Assembly: GCA_039028155.1 (NCBI GenBank)
Contig: JBCCIS010000001.1
Location: forward strand, 62,001-126,000
Direction: 5' to 3'
From: Pseudomonadota bacterium
GTDB taxonomy: Bacteria > Pseudomonadota > Alphaproteobacteria > SP197
DNA length: 64,000 nucleotides
Below the pieces are notes generated by a model that was not told the origin of the DNA, did no database searches, and saw nothing but the letters and a program-made list of their open reading frames with translations. Below, piece after piece: positions 44,895 to 53,548 of the stretch; position 1 is the first letter of the stretch, and each line of letters starts with the position of its first letter. A program made the position numbers and the translations under genes.

Positions 44895-45845
44895 ATGAAG
44901 GGCGCGGGCCAGGTGCGACAACCAGCAAATCCGGGGGCTGAAGACCTGAACAGGATCTATGAGCAGGGCTGCGCGTTTGCGCGATCCGGCGACTTTGACG
45001 CCGCCGAACCCCTATTGCGTCGCGCGTGGCAAGGGCTGCCCGGTCACCGCCGTGTCACCGCCGACCTGGCGCAGGTGCTCATGCGCCGTGGCGCGGTAGA
45101 AGACGCCACCGATCTGGCCAAGGCACAACTGGCGCGCAATCCCGGTGACAGTTTCGCACTTGCCTTGGCGGCGGTGACGGCCGTCGAGCTGGGCAAGCAG
45201 GAAGAGGCGCACCGGCTTATGGATTTCCAGCGCCTGGTGCACGCCATCGCCATCCCGGTGCCTGACGGCTATGAGGACATGGCGGCGTTCAACAAGGCAC
45301 TCAGCACCGCCGTTCTGGGTCGCGACGACCTTGAAAGGAACAAAGCCGATCGAACCACATTGGGCGGATTCCAAAGCGGCGCTCTGTTTCCGGCCAAGGC
45401 GGGCCCGCTGGCGTCACTGCAGACGGCGCTCGCCGCCGCCGCGAACGACTACACGACGCGGCTGCCCCATGACTTGAGCCACCCCTTTCTGGCGCAGCGC
45501 CCGGCACGGGTGAGGCTTCACGGATGGGCGACGGTGTTGGAGACCGGCGGTCACCAACAGCCACACATCCACCCAAGCGGCTGGCTCAGCGGCGTCTATT
45601 ACGCACAGCTTCCGGGCATCGACCAGGCTGCGTCAGGCGACCGCGCGGGACACCTGACATTCGGCGAGCCGAGCTCGGGGTTCTTTCCCAAGGCACAGCA
45701 CCCGACCTATGGTGTTGCGCCCAAGGAAGGGCATGCCGTGCTGTTCCCGTCCTATATGCACCACCGCACTGAACCGTTTGCCGGATCGCAAGCGCGCATC
45801 TCGTTGGCCTTTGACCTGGTGCCACGGCGATCAGCAGCAAGTTGA
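44895..45845 (+). CDS. Putative 2OG-Fe(II) oxygenase with N-terminal TPR-like region
   Basis: A 316-aa protein. Residues about 15-110 form TPR-like helix pairs (GDFDAAEPLLRRAWQGLPGH and the next two units). The C-terminal part matches the putative 2OG-Fe(II) oxygenase family. Iron ligands are in QQPHIHPSGWLSGVYY and in PSYMHHRTEPF, with the 2OG-binding arginine in ARISLAFDL. Likely reaction: hydroxylation of a protein or small molecule using 2-oxoglutarate and O2. It stands alone between two minus-strand genes. Confidence 0.8.
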   Translation: MKGAGQVRQPANPGAEDLNRIYEQGCAFARSGDFDAAEPLLRRAWQGLPGHRRVTADLAQVLMRRGAVEDATDLAKAQLARNPGDSFALALAAVTAVELGKQEEAHRLMDFQRLVHAIAIPVPDGYEDMAAFNKALSTAVLGRDDLERNKADRTTLGGFQSGALFPAKAGPLASLQTALAAAANDYTTRLPHDLSHPFLAQRPARVRLHGWATVLETGGHQQPHIHPSGWLSGVYYAQLPGIDQAASGDRAGHLTFGEPSSGFFPKAQHPTYGVAPKEGHAVLFPSYMHHRTEPFAGSQARISLAFDLVPRRSAAS

Positions 45846-45981
45846 CGTGCACCGCGTGCCGCGCGGGCGCGTGTCGCACGAAGGGAACTGGTTAGGCGCT
45901 GCGTCCTGGCGACTGCGTTCACGGCAACGCGCGAGGCGATGGGCGGACTTGAGCGTCATGGCCGGATTGACGCGGACAAGT

Positions 45982-46398
45982 TCAGCGGTCCCGACTACCC
46001 TCCGCCGGGTTCGCGCAGAAGATCGCGACCTTGTTGCCCAGGGGATCGCGCAGATAGCCGACATAGAAGTGATCGCTGTAGTCGGCTCGGAAGCCGGGAG
46101 CGCCCTCGTCGGAGCCGCCTGCCCGAAGACCAGCAGTGTGTACGCTACGGACCATCTCCTGCGTTTCGGCCTGAAAAGCCGTCATGGAGCCGTTGCCAAC
46201 GCTCGCCTCTTTCCCATCGTAAGGCTTCGCCACGTAGACCGCGGCGGGGCCAAAGGACCCCTCGGGCACGTCGGGAAAGGTGAATTCGATGCCGTTCGGT
46301 ACGTCCTTCTTTGTGTAACCGAGCGGGGTCAGGACCGCCGCATAGAAACGTCCCGAGAGCGCGATATCGTTCGAACCAATCCTGATATAGCTCAGCAT
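45982..46398 (-). CDS. VOC-family (glyoxalase/bleomycin-resistance fold) protein
   Basis: A 138-aa single-chain VOC protein. It begins MLSYIRIGSNDIALSGRFY, with the first beta-alpha-beta unit. It ends YVGYLRDPLGNKVAIFC, the conserved last strand with the DP-x-GN motif. VOC proteins are metal-dependent lyases, dioxygenases or binding proteins. ATG 46398 is the natural start of the fold; the extension to 46488 adds unrelated sequence. Confidence 0.8.
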   Translation of the reverse strand: MLSYIRIGSNDIALSGRFYAAVLTPLGYTKKDVPNGIEFTFPDVPEGSFGPAAVYVAKPYDGKEASVGNGSMTAFQAETQEMVRSVHTAGLRAGGSDEGAPGFRADYSDHFYVGYLRDPLGNKVAIFCANPAEGSRDR

Positions 46399-46570
46399 GC
46401 CGTCGCTCCTGTCCGCAACATTTCCTCCGAAAGCTCGAAGCGCGTCTCCGTCTCGGGCGAGTGTACCTACCAGAATATGGACGGTCATCTATGCGCCCCG
46501 ACCGGAGCCGCGCGACATGTGCGAGGGTCGTGTTGAAGCTGCCGCGCAGCTTGCCGGCACGGCAGCCGGT

Positions 46571-47503
46571 CTAACTCTCTGCCAGTTGCGACTTCAGGAA
46601 GCGGCAGATCAGGCCATATTCGTGGGCCGCATCCGCGCCGGTGAAGCGGGCGCGCATAAAGCCATGGATCATGCCGCGCGCCTCGCGGTAACAGACCTGG
46701 CTGCCGGCGGCGGCCAGCTTCGAGGCATACACACGCGCGTCATCCCGGATCGGATCGATCCCGGCCGCGTGCACCCAGGCCGGCGGAAGGCCGGCGTGGC
46801 TCTCGGCCATGACCGGGCGGGCGTAGGGGTCCGACGTCTCGCGGTCGTGCGGCAGGTAGAGGTCGCGATACTTTTTCGTGCCCGCCGTCGTCAGACCGGG
46901 GCTGTCGGCATGCTCGACATAGCTCGGATAGTCCTGGTCGAGCCCGGTGCTGGGATAGACCATGACCTGGCAGGCGAGCGCGGGCCCACCGCGATCGCGC
47001 GCCCAAAGCGCCAGCGAGGCGGTGAAGTTGCCGCCCGCGCTGTCGCCGGCCAGAGCGATGCGCGCGGGGTCGATGCCCCACGCCGCGGGCTCTTGGGCCA
47101 CGGCGAGCAGGACCGCGCGGCAATCGTCGACCGCGGCGGGATAGGGGTTTTCCGGCGTCAGCCGGTAGTCGACGCTGACGACCACGGCGCCGGCACCTTC
47201 CGCGAAACCCCAGGCGATCGAATCGGAGCTGTCGAGGTCGCCCAGCATGAAGCCGCCGCCGTGCATGTAGATGATGCAGGGGCGCGGCCCGGCCGGCCCC
47301 TCGGGCCGGTAGACGCGCACCGCGACCGGCGGCTCCGCCGCGACGGTGCGGTCCTCGATCGCCATCGATGCCGGCGCCGGCCGGTTCAACGCGTCGGTAT
47401 AGGCCCGCCACGAAGCGCGCTTGGCCTCGACCGTGTCGCCGTCGGGACCAGCCGCGGCACTCGCGTCGATCAGCACCTGCATCTCCGGATGTATCTCAGC
47501 CAT
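46571..47503 (-). CDS. HSL-family alpha/beta hydrolase (esterase/lipase)
   Basis: A 310-aa hormone-sensitive-lipase-type esterase. The oxyanion motif is YMHGGGF (residues 79-85). The nucleophile is S155 in GDSAGGN. The acid lies in AGIDPIRDDA and the histidine in GMIHGFM. ATG 47503 is preferred because AGAGGAC lies upstream. The frame stays open for another 59 codons upstream, where it encodes a piece of adenylate cyclase, described separately. A close paralogue is at 61155-62117. Likely hydrolyses short acyl esters. Confidence 0.87.
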   Translation of the reverse strand: MAEIHPEMQVLIDASAAAGPDGDTVEAKRASWRAYTDALNRPAPASMAIEDRTVAAEPPVAVRVYRPEGPAGPRPCIIYMHGGGFMLGDLDSSDSIAWGFAEGAGAVVVSVDYRLTPENPYPAAVDDCRAVLLAVAQEPAAWGIDPARIALAGDSAGGNFTASLALWARDRGGPALACQVMVYPSTGLDQDYPSYVEHADSPGLTTAGTKKYRDLYLPHDRETSDPYARPVMAESHAGLPPAWVHAAGIDPIRDDARVYASKLAAAGSQVCYREARGMIHGFMRARFTGADAAHEYGLICRFLKSQLAES

Positions 47504-47680
47504 CGTGTCCTCTGTGGGCAGGCATTGGTGTGTCTCGCGCAGGCTGGATAGGCACCGAAGCGTACCCACCTCGTCAGCGCCCATGAGGGCCGCATAGCCA
47601 ACCACATCGGCGGCCACGATTGCCGCAAGCCCGCGATGTACTCGTGGTTTGCTCGCGGCACGGTCCCGCATGATGTGCAT
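47504..47680 (-). pseudogene. N-terminal fragment of a class III adenylate/guanylate cyclase
   Basis: The codons upstream of, and in frame with, the esterase read HRGLAAIVAADVVGYAALMG then ADEVGTLRCLSSLRETH. This is the start of the catalytic domain of alphaproteobacterial class III cyclases, with the first metal-binding Asp in AADVVGYA. About 55 residues remain; the rest of the catalytic domain is missing. It is probably a relic fused to the esterase gene by deletion. A real 369-aa fusion protein from ATG 47680 cannot be excluded. Confidence 0.65.
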
Positions 47681-47749
47681 CAGCAGCCGCAGTCTAAGTC
47701 AACCGCATTCTGGCTTGAACCGCGACTTTGCGATGACCGAAACGGGCTC

Positions 47750-48128
47750 TATGCATTCATGGCGCGCGTATGCAGGTCAGCCAAAGAAGGATGGACAAGA
47801 TCAAGGTGAGCTAGCCCTTCGAGTGTAACCCGACGCATGTCGTCGTGCTCGTGACCACCAGGGTTCTGGATCATTTCGGCCCAGTGATCGATGACGACCA
47901 CGCTGAACCCGAAACAATCGATCCGTTGGGTTTCCCATGGCCCTCGCCTGGGATCTAGGCCTTTACTCCGAGCGCTTCTAAGAGTCCCTTTGCGAGCCCC
48001 TTATCGCGAGACTCAAGCTCATCGAGGCGACCAATCGGCACATCCCACACGCCGGAATACTTGGCGCAGTCGTTACTGGAAGACAAACGAGTGTTCTCGC
48101 TGTTCTTATGCCGAACAGTATCGCCGCT
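47750..48128 (-). pseudogene. Probable frameshifted gene remnant
   Basis: Two minus-strand frames each look protein-like but neither has a start or a full length. The upstream one ends YSGVWDVPIGRLDELESR then DKGLAKGLLEALGVKA and stops at about 47954. Shifting by one base, the frame continues PWETQRIDCFGFSVVVIDHW and goes on through HEHDDMRRVTLEGLAHLDLV to a stop at 47750. Together they read as one protein broken by a single indel near 47955. I do not recognise the family. The rest of the 47504-48128 interval holds only this remnant and the cyclase fragment. Confidence 0.4.
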
Positions 48129-48641
48129 CTACGTCGTCGATGGGCCAAGCAACTGGAATCGATCGAGAACGCGCATGCCAGACGCGTCGGTCTCCGTGTA
48201 GGCGATCTCGCTGAGATCGACTTTGCCCGAGACTCTGACGGCTGAGAGGTCCGCCAGCGCTTCCGGGCCTCGACGCGAGGTCCGTGGATGAACCACCGTG
48301 ACGTGCGGCTCGATTGGAAGCATACGGAATGGCGTTGAGAGTATCGCTGCCCGCAGCGTGCTCCACGTTCTGGCTAGATCCGTTACAGAAAACCAGACTC
48401 CGCCTCGACCCTCTTGTTCTCCAGACACTTTTCCAAGTGTGACGGTGAATCGCGATGTATGGTTTGCAGCACGCGCAGCGCGCGACATGAGCAGAGTCTC
48501 GTCGTCATACTCCTCCGGGTACGCTAGGGAAATGTGCGCGGGCGATCTTGCAGCCATCACGGGGTCCCAGCGTTGCCGCAAGACTTCAATCTGATCGGCG
48601 ACCGGTCCCGCCAGAATGAACTGCAGATGTCGTCGCCTCAT
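48129..48641 (-). CDS. 2H phosphoesterase (2'-5' RNA ligase-like)
   Basis: A 170-aa protein with the paired motifs of 2H phosphoesterases: H36-x-S38 (AHISLAYPEE) and H113-x-T115 (EPHVTVVHP). The family includes bacterial 2'-5' RNA ligase/cyclic phosphodiesterase ThpR and related enzymes that act on 2',3'-cyclic phosphates. Spacing of about 75 residues between motifs is normal. It lies in an eroded region but its own frame is intact. Codon and base use look less GC-rich than in the flanking operons. Confidence 0.78.
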   Translation of the reverse strand: MRRRHLQFILAGPVADQIEVLRQRWDPVMAARSPAHISLAYPEEYDDETLLMSRAARAANHTSRFTVTLGKVSGEQEGRGGVWFSVTDLARTWSTLRAAILSTPFRMLPIEPHVTVVHPRTSRRGPEALADLSAVRVSGKVDLSEIAYTETDASGMRVLDRFQLLGPSTT

Positions 48642-48718
48642 CGTGTCAGTGTCACTGCATTCTCGAAAGGCCGCTACAACAGTGCGCGCCTCGCGTCCCG
48701 GTTGGACGGCTTGGGGGC

Positions 48719-48960
48719 CTAGAGGCCGGGAAGTTCGACGAAGCTGCCTGGCCGGGCCATGTCACCGGCGCTTCGAAACCCATAACCGCAATCCCGGCAC
48801 CCCACCAGCCACTGGAGATGACGAAAACTCCTGGAACAATCATCGTTAGTGGCCACATTGCGGACAAAGCCTGCCTGGCAAACCGCCCAACGCCTTTTTG
48901 TGCTCGTTTGCTGATCCATTTTTCTGTTGATTGATCTTCTCGAACTCCGATGCTGCGATG
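48719..48960 (-). pseudogene. Possible frameshifted zinc-ribbon protein remnant
   Basis: One minus-strand frame ends ALGGLPGRLCPQCGH and stops. Shifted by one base, the frame continues with CSRSF, then VGCRDCGYGFRSAGDMARPG, and stops at 48719. Two CxxC knuckles split over two frames suggest one small zinc-ribbon protein with an indel near 48850. The remaining part of 48642-48981 shows no other feature. Could be chance; the evidence is only the paired motifs. Confidence 0.3.
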
Positions 48961-48981
48961 CGAACTCCCGGGGGACCTAGT

Positions 48982-50616
48982 ATGGAGCGCAACAAACATC
49001 CCATGGACACGGTATTGGTCGTTGGCGGAAGAACCACCGGTTTGATGATGGCAGCAGAGCTGGCCCGGCGCGGCATACCGACGCGCTGCATCGACAAGTC
49101 GCCCGGCATCGACCCCCATGTCCGCGCCAACCTGCTGCACTCTCGCACGCTGGAGATCTTTCAAGGACTTGGAATCGACGAACAGATCACCACCGGCTCG
49201 GTCCCCGAGAAGGGGTTCATCTTCTATCGCGACGGAGAGCTTGTCGGTGAAAGCCCCCATGCGCAGATCGACTCGCCATTTCCCTATGGTCTGTCACAGT
49301 CGCAGGCGTACGTCGAAGCCACACTGGAATCCCATCTGAACAACCAGGGCGTCGACGTTGAGCGTAACGTTTCGTTGACCGCTTTGTCACAGGATGACGA
49401 CGGCGTGACCGTCACCTTGCAGCACGATGACAAGCAGGAAGAGACGGGTCGCTACCAGTGGGTGATCGCCTGTGACGGCGCACATAGCGCGGTGCGCCAC
49501 CTCATCGGTGCACCATTTGATGGCGAGGCCGACGACATCCCTTACATCCTCGGAGATGCCTTGATCGCTGGAGATGACGATCTTGCACCTGACCGGGGTC
49601 ACGTTTTTTTCCACGGCAGCGGCGAGCTCTATCTGTTCACGCGTCTACCGGGCAACAGGCATTTCATCGTTGGCACGCTCGACACCGGCGCAAGCACAAA
49701 GGGCGCGCCTCCGCTCGAAGAACTGCAGGCAATCGTCGCGGAAAGAGCCAGGCCGTCCCTGCATTTGTCCGATCCCCATTGGCTTGCCTATTTCCGGATT
49801 AGCTACCGGCTGGTGCCGCACTACCGTCGGGAAAGAGTGTTCTTGGCGGGCGACGCCGCTCACGTTCACAGTCTGCTGGCGGGCCTCGGGATGAACACGG
49901 GGATCCAGGACGCTCACAACCTGGCTTGGAAACTTGCTCTCGTCGCTCAGCGCAAAGCCTCTGCAGAACTTCTGGACAGTTACGAAGCCGAGAGACGCAT
50001 CGTGGCCAACGAAGTTATCGACATGACCCGGCAGATCACAGACACCATGGAGACCTATGGGGGCCTATCAGAGGCGGAACGGGATACGTTCATTTCGAAC
50101 TTGTTCATGCCGGAGCCCGATCGATTGGATGCCGCCCGTCATTTGCAGGAAGTCGATCTGGATTACAGCGCAAGCCCACTTACGCTCTCTTTGGATGATG
50201 CCTTCACAGGCGGACCAACGCCCGGAACCAGAGCGCCTGATGCTAGCGATCTGGTCTTTGCCGGCAAGCCGACGACCTTGTTCAAGCTGCCCGCAGACGA
50301 TCAGTACAGATTATTCTTTTTCTGCGGTGATAAGAGCGATGCACCAGTCGCGGACATCAAGGAGGCCGTTGAGTCATCACGGCGCTTTAGCTCCGTGCTG
50401 ATGCCCTACATCGTGACGAAGGAAACTGTGGGCGACACATTTGGAGAGCTTGCGGTGCTCGTGGACGGGCAAGGGACCATGCATCGCCAATACGCCGCAA
50501 GCACACCCTGCATTTATCTGGTACGTCCTGATGGCTATGTGGCCTATCGGAGCACGGAGATCAGCAGCGTCGACATGTACTTCAAGCATTGCGAACACTG
50601 GCAGCTTGATAACTGA
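48982..50616 (+). CDS. FAD-dependent monooxygenase (phenol hydroxylase/PheA-TfdB type)
   Basis: A 544-aa flavoprotein of the aromatic hydroxylase family. The dinucleotide motif VLVVGGRTTGLMMAAELARR (residues about 10-29) has G-R-T where GAGP or GGGP is usual. The second FAD motif is RVFLAGDAAHVHS. The DG motif is VIACDGAHSAVR. The C-terminal thioredoxin-like domain (about 390-540) is present. Start 48982 has GGGGGA upstream; an ATG at 48931 is less likely. A second member lies at 54543-56138. Possible neighbour function with nitrile hydratase is unproven. Confidence 0.85.
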   Translation: MERNKHPMDTVLVVGGRTTGLMMAAELARRGIPTRCIDKSPGIDPHVRANLLHSRTLEIFQGLGIDEQITTGSVPEKGFIFYRDGELVGESPHAQIDSPFPYGLSQSQAYVEATLESHLNNQGVDVERNVSLTALSQDDDGVTVTLQHDDKQEETGRYQWVIACDGAHSAVRHLIGAPFDGEADDIPYILGDALIAGDDDLAPDRGHVFFHGSGELYLFTRLPGNRHFIVGTLDTGASTKGAPPLEELQAIVAERARPSLHLSDPHWLAYFRISYRLVPHYRRERVFLAGDAAHVHSLLAGLGMNTGIQDAHNLAWKLALVAQRKASAELLDSYEAERRIVANEVIDMTRQITDTMETYGGLSEAERDTFISNLFMPEPDRLDAARHLQEVDLDYSASPLTLSLDDAFTGGPTPGTRAPDASDLVFAGKPTTLFKLPADDQYRLFFFCGDKSDAPVADIKEAVESSRRFSSVLMPYIVTKETVGDTFGELAVLVDGQGTMHRQYAASTPCIYLVRPDGYVAYRSTEISSVDMYFKHCEHWQLDN

Positions 50617-50682
50617 CAAAAAGCCGGTCGGTCTCTTCGCGGATCACGGTTGAGTTCAGGCGCTCGCTGTCGACCGCGTCGG

Positions 50683-51039
50683 TCAGTCAGCCTGGTCGGG
50701 TGGTGTGCCTGTCGCAAGGACGACGGGTTGGCCATGCGGGGTGCGGCGGTAGGCCCGTTCCCAATCGCCGCGCCGCTGGTTCAGCACCGACCTGGTGAGC
50801 AGGCCTCTTTCAGTGACCAGTCGCTCAAGAGCGGCAATGACGTGCTTGTAATAGGTTGTGCCGTCGGCTTTGTCGCCAGACGCTCGTGCCTTCTCGATTT
50901 CCTCTCCCAAGATGGCTGACCACTCCGCGGGCGTAATGAGGCCGGCTTCCTGAAGAGCAATGGACAGAGCGAACGCCTCGGCCTGCCAGGGTTCCTTGAA
51001 ATCCGCATCGGCAGGGCGTGTCGTCTCAGGCTGGTTCAA
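50683..51039 (-). CDS. Nitrile hydratase accessory protein (P14K/NhlE type)
   Basis: A 118-aa protein homologous to the N-terminal half of nitrile hydratase beta subunit (FKEPWQAEAFALSIALQEAG, then WSAILGEEIEKA). Small beta-like activators such as P14K/NhlE carry the alpha subunit and load cobalt by subunit exchange. The best start is TTG 51039, overlapping nthB by 14 bp; the frame upstream lies inside nthB and is rejected. It is third in the operon after alpha and beta. Confidence 0.8.
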   Translation of the reverse strand: MNQPETTRPADADFKEPWQAEAFALSIALQEAGLITPAEWSAILGEEIEKARASGDKADGTTYYKHVIAALERLVTERGLLTRSVLNQRRGDWERAYRRTPHGQPVVLATGTPPDQAD

Positions 51040-51682
51040 GATAGCTTTCCCACAAGTCGGCGAAGACCGTTCCTTGCCCCAGCCCCGCATCGTCCCAAAG
51101 ATCCTGGGCAGCGAAAGCGATGCAGTAGAGCGGCTCCGCACGGGCGTCGCCATGGGCGTTCGCGTCGGGCAGAACGTGCCAGCCGTGATACCGCTCGACG
51201 GTACCCACGTGACCGCGCACATAACGCGGCAAGCGGGTCGCTCCAAGCGGACTGTGGAACGTCGCACGCACCCGGTCGCCCGTGCCGTATCGGGGATCTC
51301 CCTCATCGGGACGCCGACTTTCGAGACCCTGTTCCAAGATCATTGAAACTGCCTCGGGCGGCACCGGATCACCGACGTCTTCCGGTAGGCTGGTCGCCTT
51401 GCCCGTCGTCAGCTCCTCGACGCTGACCCAGTCCCCATTGGCCAGAACAGCGGCGTCCCGCCAGTACCAACGATCATAGTATGTGGTCGTCAGATAGGCG
51501 GTGGCAGTCATGCACTCCATCATGTGGCGCAGCCAGTTGACGTTAAAACCACCCGGCTGCGTGTAAGACGACTCGATGCAAAACGTGCGCAGACCCCAAT
51601 CCGACTTCGAAAGTGGTTCTTCGCGTGTCGGCTCAAGCGGGCCAAGGCCGTGCATCCCGCCCATGTCATGAATGCCGTCCAT
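51026..51682 (-). CDS. nthB: Nitrile hydratase beta subunit
   Basis: A 218-aa beta subunit. The family start MDGIHDMGGMHGLGPL is perfect. The C-terminal SH3-like barrel shows GDRVRATFHSPLGATRLPRY and ends with LWDDAG and LWESYLEP. Together with alpha it forms the enzyme that hydrates nitriles to amides. It is 3 bp after nthA. Confidence 0.96.
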   Translation of the reverse strand: MDGIHDMGGMHGLGPLEPTREEPLSKSDWGLRTFCIESSYTQPGGFNVNWLRHMMECMTATAYLTTTYYDRWYWRDAAVLANGDWVSVEELTTGKATSLPEDVGDPVPPEAVSMILEQGLESRRPDEGDPRYGTGDRVRATFHSPLGATRLPRYVRGHVGTVERYHGWHVLPDANAHGDARAEPLYCIAFAAQDLWDDAGLGQGTVFADLWESYLEPA

Positions 51683-51685
51683 GGC

Positions 51686-52333
51686 TCAGCTCCTTTTTGC
51701 GGGGGCGACAACCTTTGCGGTGCCGACCATAGCGTCTCGGGAAACAAGGGCGGCGAGCTCATCTTCCTGGAGATCCTCGGTGCCGGCAGGCCGTTCGGGA
51801 AGCACCAAGTATCGGATTTCGGCCGTGCTGTCCCACACCCGCACGTCGACGTCGTCATCCAGTTCCAGCCCGAACTCCATGAGGACACCGCGTGGATCGC
51901 GCACGACGCGCGCACGATACGCAAATGACTTGTACCAGATCGGTGGAAGCCCCAGCACGGCCCATGGATAGCAGGAGCACAACGTGCAAACGACGAGGTT
52001 GTGACGTAGAGGCGTGTTCTCGACAACGATAAGGTTGTTGGCTTCAAGCTTCGGGCAGCCCGCTTCGACGATCGCCTTGGGCGCATCGGTCATCAGCCGC
52101 TCCTTGAACGCCGGGTCGGTCCAGGCCTTGGCGACAACACGCGCGCCGTTCTTTGGACCGACTTCCTCGCAAAAAACCTCAACCCAGCGATCGACGGTGG
52201 CGCTGTTCAGAAGGCCCTTTTCGACCAGCAGGCTCTCCAGCGCCTTGACCCTGAGCGCCGGATCCGAAGGAAGGTGCGTATGGAGGTGATCCATGAGCGC
52301 CATCGCTCGTTTGGTGTCCCGTGGCACAGTCAC
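51686..52333 (-). CDS. nthA: Nitrile hydratase alpha subunit, cobalt type
   Basis: A 215-aa alpha subunit. The metal-binding claw is [11 protein letters not shown], with ligands C116, C119, S120 and C121; C119 and C121 are the residues oxidised to sulfinic and sulfenic acid. Threonine after the first Cys marks the cobalt type (the iron type has serine). GTG 52333 has GGAGG 7 bp upstream and is preferred over 52357. First gene of a nthA-nthB-accessory operon. No amidase or cobalt transporter is adjacent. Confidence 0.95.
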   Translation of the reverse strand: MTVPRDTKRAMALMDHLHTHLPSDPALRVKALESLLVEKGLLNSATVDRWVEVFCEEVGPKNGARVVAKAWTDPAFKERLMTDAPKAIVEAGCPKLEANNLIVVENTPLRHNLVVCTLCSCYPWAVLGLPPIWYKSFAYRARVVRDPRGVLMEFGLELDDDVDVRVWDSTAEIRYLVLPERPAGTEDLQEDELAALVSRDAMVGTAKVVAPAKRS

Positions 52334-52838
52334 GTCGCGTCCTCCCGATAGGCCCACACCGTCAGCGTTGGAACGTTGTCATGCGAACGGTATCAGATTG
52401 CGCGGAAAAATGCCCGCACAGAGCCGACGCCCGGTCATGCCCGCAGGACCCGCCATCAAGGAAGAGGTGATACGGCGTCGCCCAACCTCGCGGTCCGCCG
52501 CACTGACGTTCGCGCGTCAGGGAGAATGGTGCCCCCAGGGAGACTCGAACGCCTGCGTCCTTGCGGATAACAGATTTTGAGTTGAGGTCTGTGGATCAAC
52601 GACCCTAACGTGCGGCTCGCTCTGCTTCGTCTAGGTCGAGGTGCAGAACGATGGCGGCGCGTCACAACTGCTTTTGCACTTCGACCACACAGCGGATGCC
52701 GCAATACCGTGCGTGTATCACTGCCGTGTTCCTTGAGCGCGAGGACTGTGGCATGACGGACAAACTTACCACTTCATGAAGTCCTCGCAACGACTTGCGA
52801 ACCACGGCAATCACCCCCAAGCCCGACAAGGAAACACT
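52334..52838. other. Gene-free interval with nitrile hydratase promoter and tRNA remnant
   Basis: About 500 bp without a convincing gene. It must hold the promoter of the nitrile hydratase operon (right part of the nthA side), a tRNA-Leu fragment (52527-52582) and the upstream region of the haem-binding-like gene. The long minus-strand frame through 52662-53156 runs antisense to that gene and is not real. Confidence 0.5.
52527..52582 (-). pseudogene. Decayed 3' fragment of tRNA-Leu
   Basis: These 56 bp match the 3' part of the intact tRNA-Leu at 53549-53604, including the encoded CCA and the anticodon loop, with four visible mismatches, three of them in the region of the T-stem/variable arm. 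Similarity stops abruptly inside the anticodon stem. Orientation is the same as the intact gene. It looks like a partial duplication or an old attachment-site scar. Confidence 0.75.
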
Positions 52839-53351
52839 ATGATCAATCGCCCAAAACTCCTGAGTGTCATCGCCCTCGCCAGCCTCGTTTTGACGGGAAC
52901 CGCCAGGGCCGAACCGCATATGGAGATGAGCATTCCGCTCGACTGGGCGCTCAAAGCCGCCACGGTGGCGTCCGAGACTTGCTTCGATATGGGCTTTGCC
53001 ACGACGGTCACCGTGGTGGATCAGCGCGCGCAGCCACGTGTCCAGCTCATGCGCGAAGGAGCGTTCCCGCACACTGTCGAGACCAGCAGTCGCAAGGCGA
53101 TCACGGCTGCCTCTCGTCGCGAGTCGACCTCGGTGATCGAGGCCGAGAACGAACACGAACCGACCTTGGGTGCGGTGTTTAACGAGATCGGGCTGATCAC
53201 GCTCTCCGGCGGCATTCCAATCCTCTACGACGGGGTGGTAATCGGCGGCATCGGGATCGCCGGATCGCCCGGCGAAGATGCGAGCGGCAAAGAGTTCGAC
53301 GACATCTGCGCCGAGGCCGGGATCGCCGCGATCGCCGATTACTTGAAATAG
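52839..53351 (+). CDS. Exported GlcG/HbpS-family (DUF336) protein
   Basis: A 170-aa protein with a signal peptide (MINRPKLLSVIALASLVLTG, cleavage after ARA) and a DUF336 domain: VTVVDQRAQPRVQLMREGAF, then SRKAITAASRR, then GGIPILYDGVVIGGIG. Family members bind haem or act in glycolate/diol utilisation; exported forms such as HbpS bind haem. ATG 52839 has AAGGAAA upstream. It sits between the tRNA fragment and the intact tRNA, and could have arrived with that rearrangement. Confidence 0.82.
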   Translation: MINRPKLLSVIALASLVLTGTARAEPHMEMSIPLDWALKAATVASETCFDMGFATTVTVVDQRAQPRVQLMREGAFPHTVETSSRKAITAASRRESTSVIEAENEHEPTLGAVFNEIGLITLSGGIPILYDGVVIGGIGIAGSPGEDASGKEFDDICAEAGIAAIADYLK

Positions 53352-53375
53352 GCCGAAGCGACATCTTGCTTCGGC
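53352..53375 (+). terminator. Hairpin directly after the DUF336 gene
   Basis: GCCGAAGC and GCTTCGGC form a perfect 8-bp stem with an 8-nt loop beginning one base after the stop codon. There is no T-run, so it may act as a weak terminator or an mRNA end stabiliser. Confidence 0.45.
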
Positions 53376-53548
53376 GCTCGCCTAGCCACGGAGCGCCGGT
53401 TTGGCTTAACAAACGTGAACCGTTGTTGAACACCGGAGGACGGCGCACGGACAACTTTTGCTGACGTAGTTACACAACAATTACACATCGCAAGAACGAG
53501 GCCCGGACAGATGTGCCCGAAAGGCTCAGCTAACTGATTGATATGAAG

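Noticed and set aside
47891-48214. Plus-strand frame of 107 codons
   Set aside because: Arg/Ser-rich composition and no motif; the opposite strand holds the more protein-like remnant.
48652-49260. 202-codon minus-strand frame spanning the FAD monooxygenase start
   Set aside because: It is antisense to a conserved FAD-binding domain for half its length; only the zinc-ribbon-like segment in other frames has any support.
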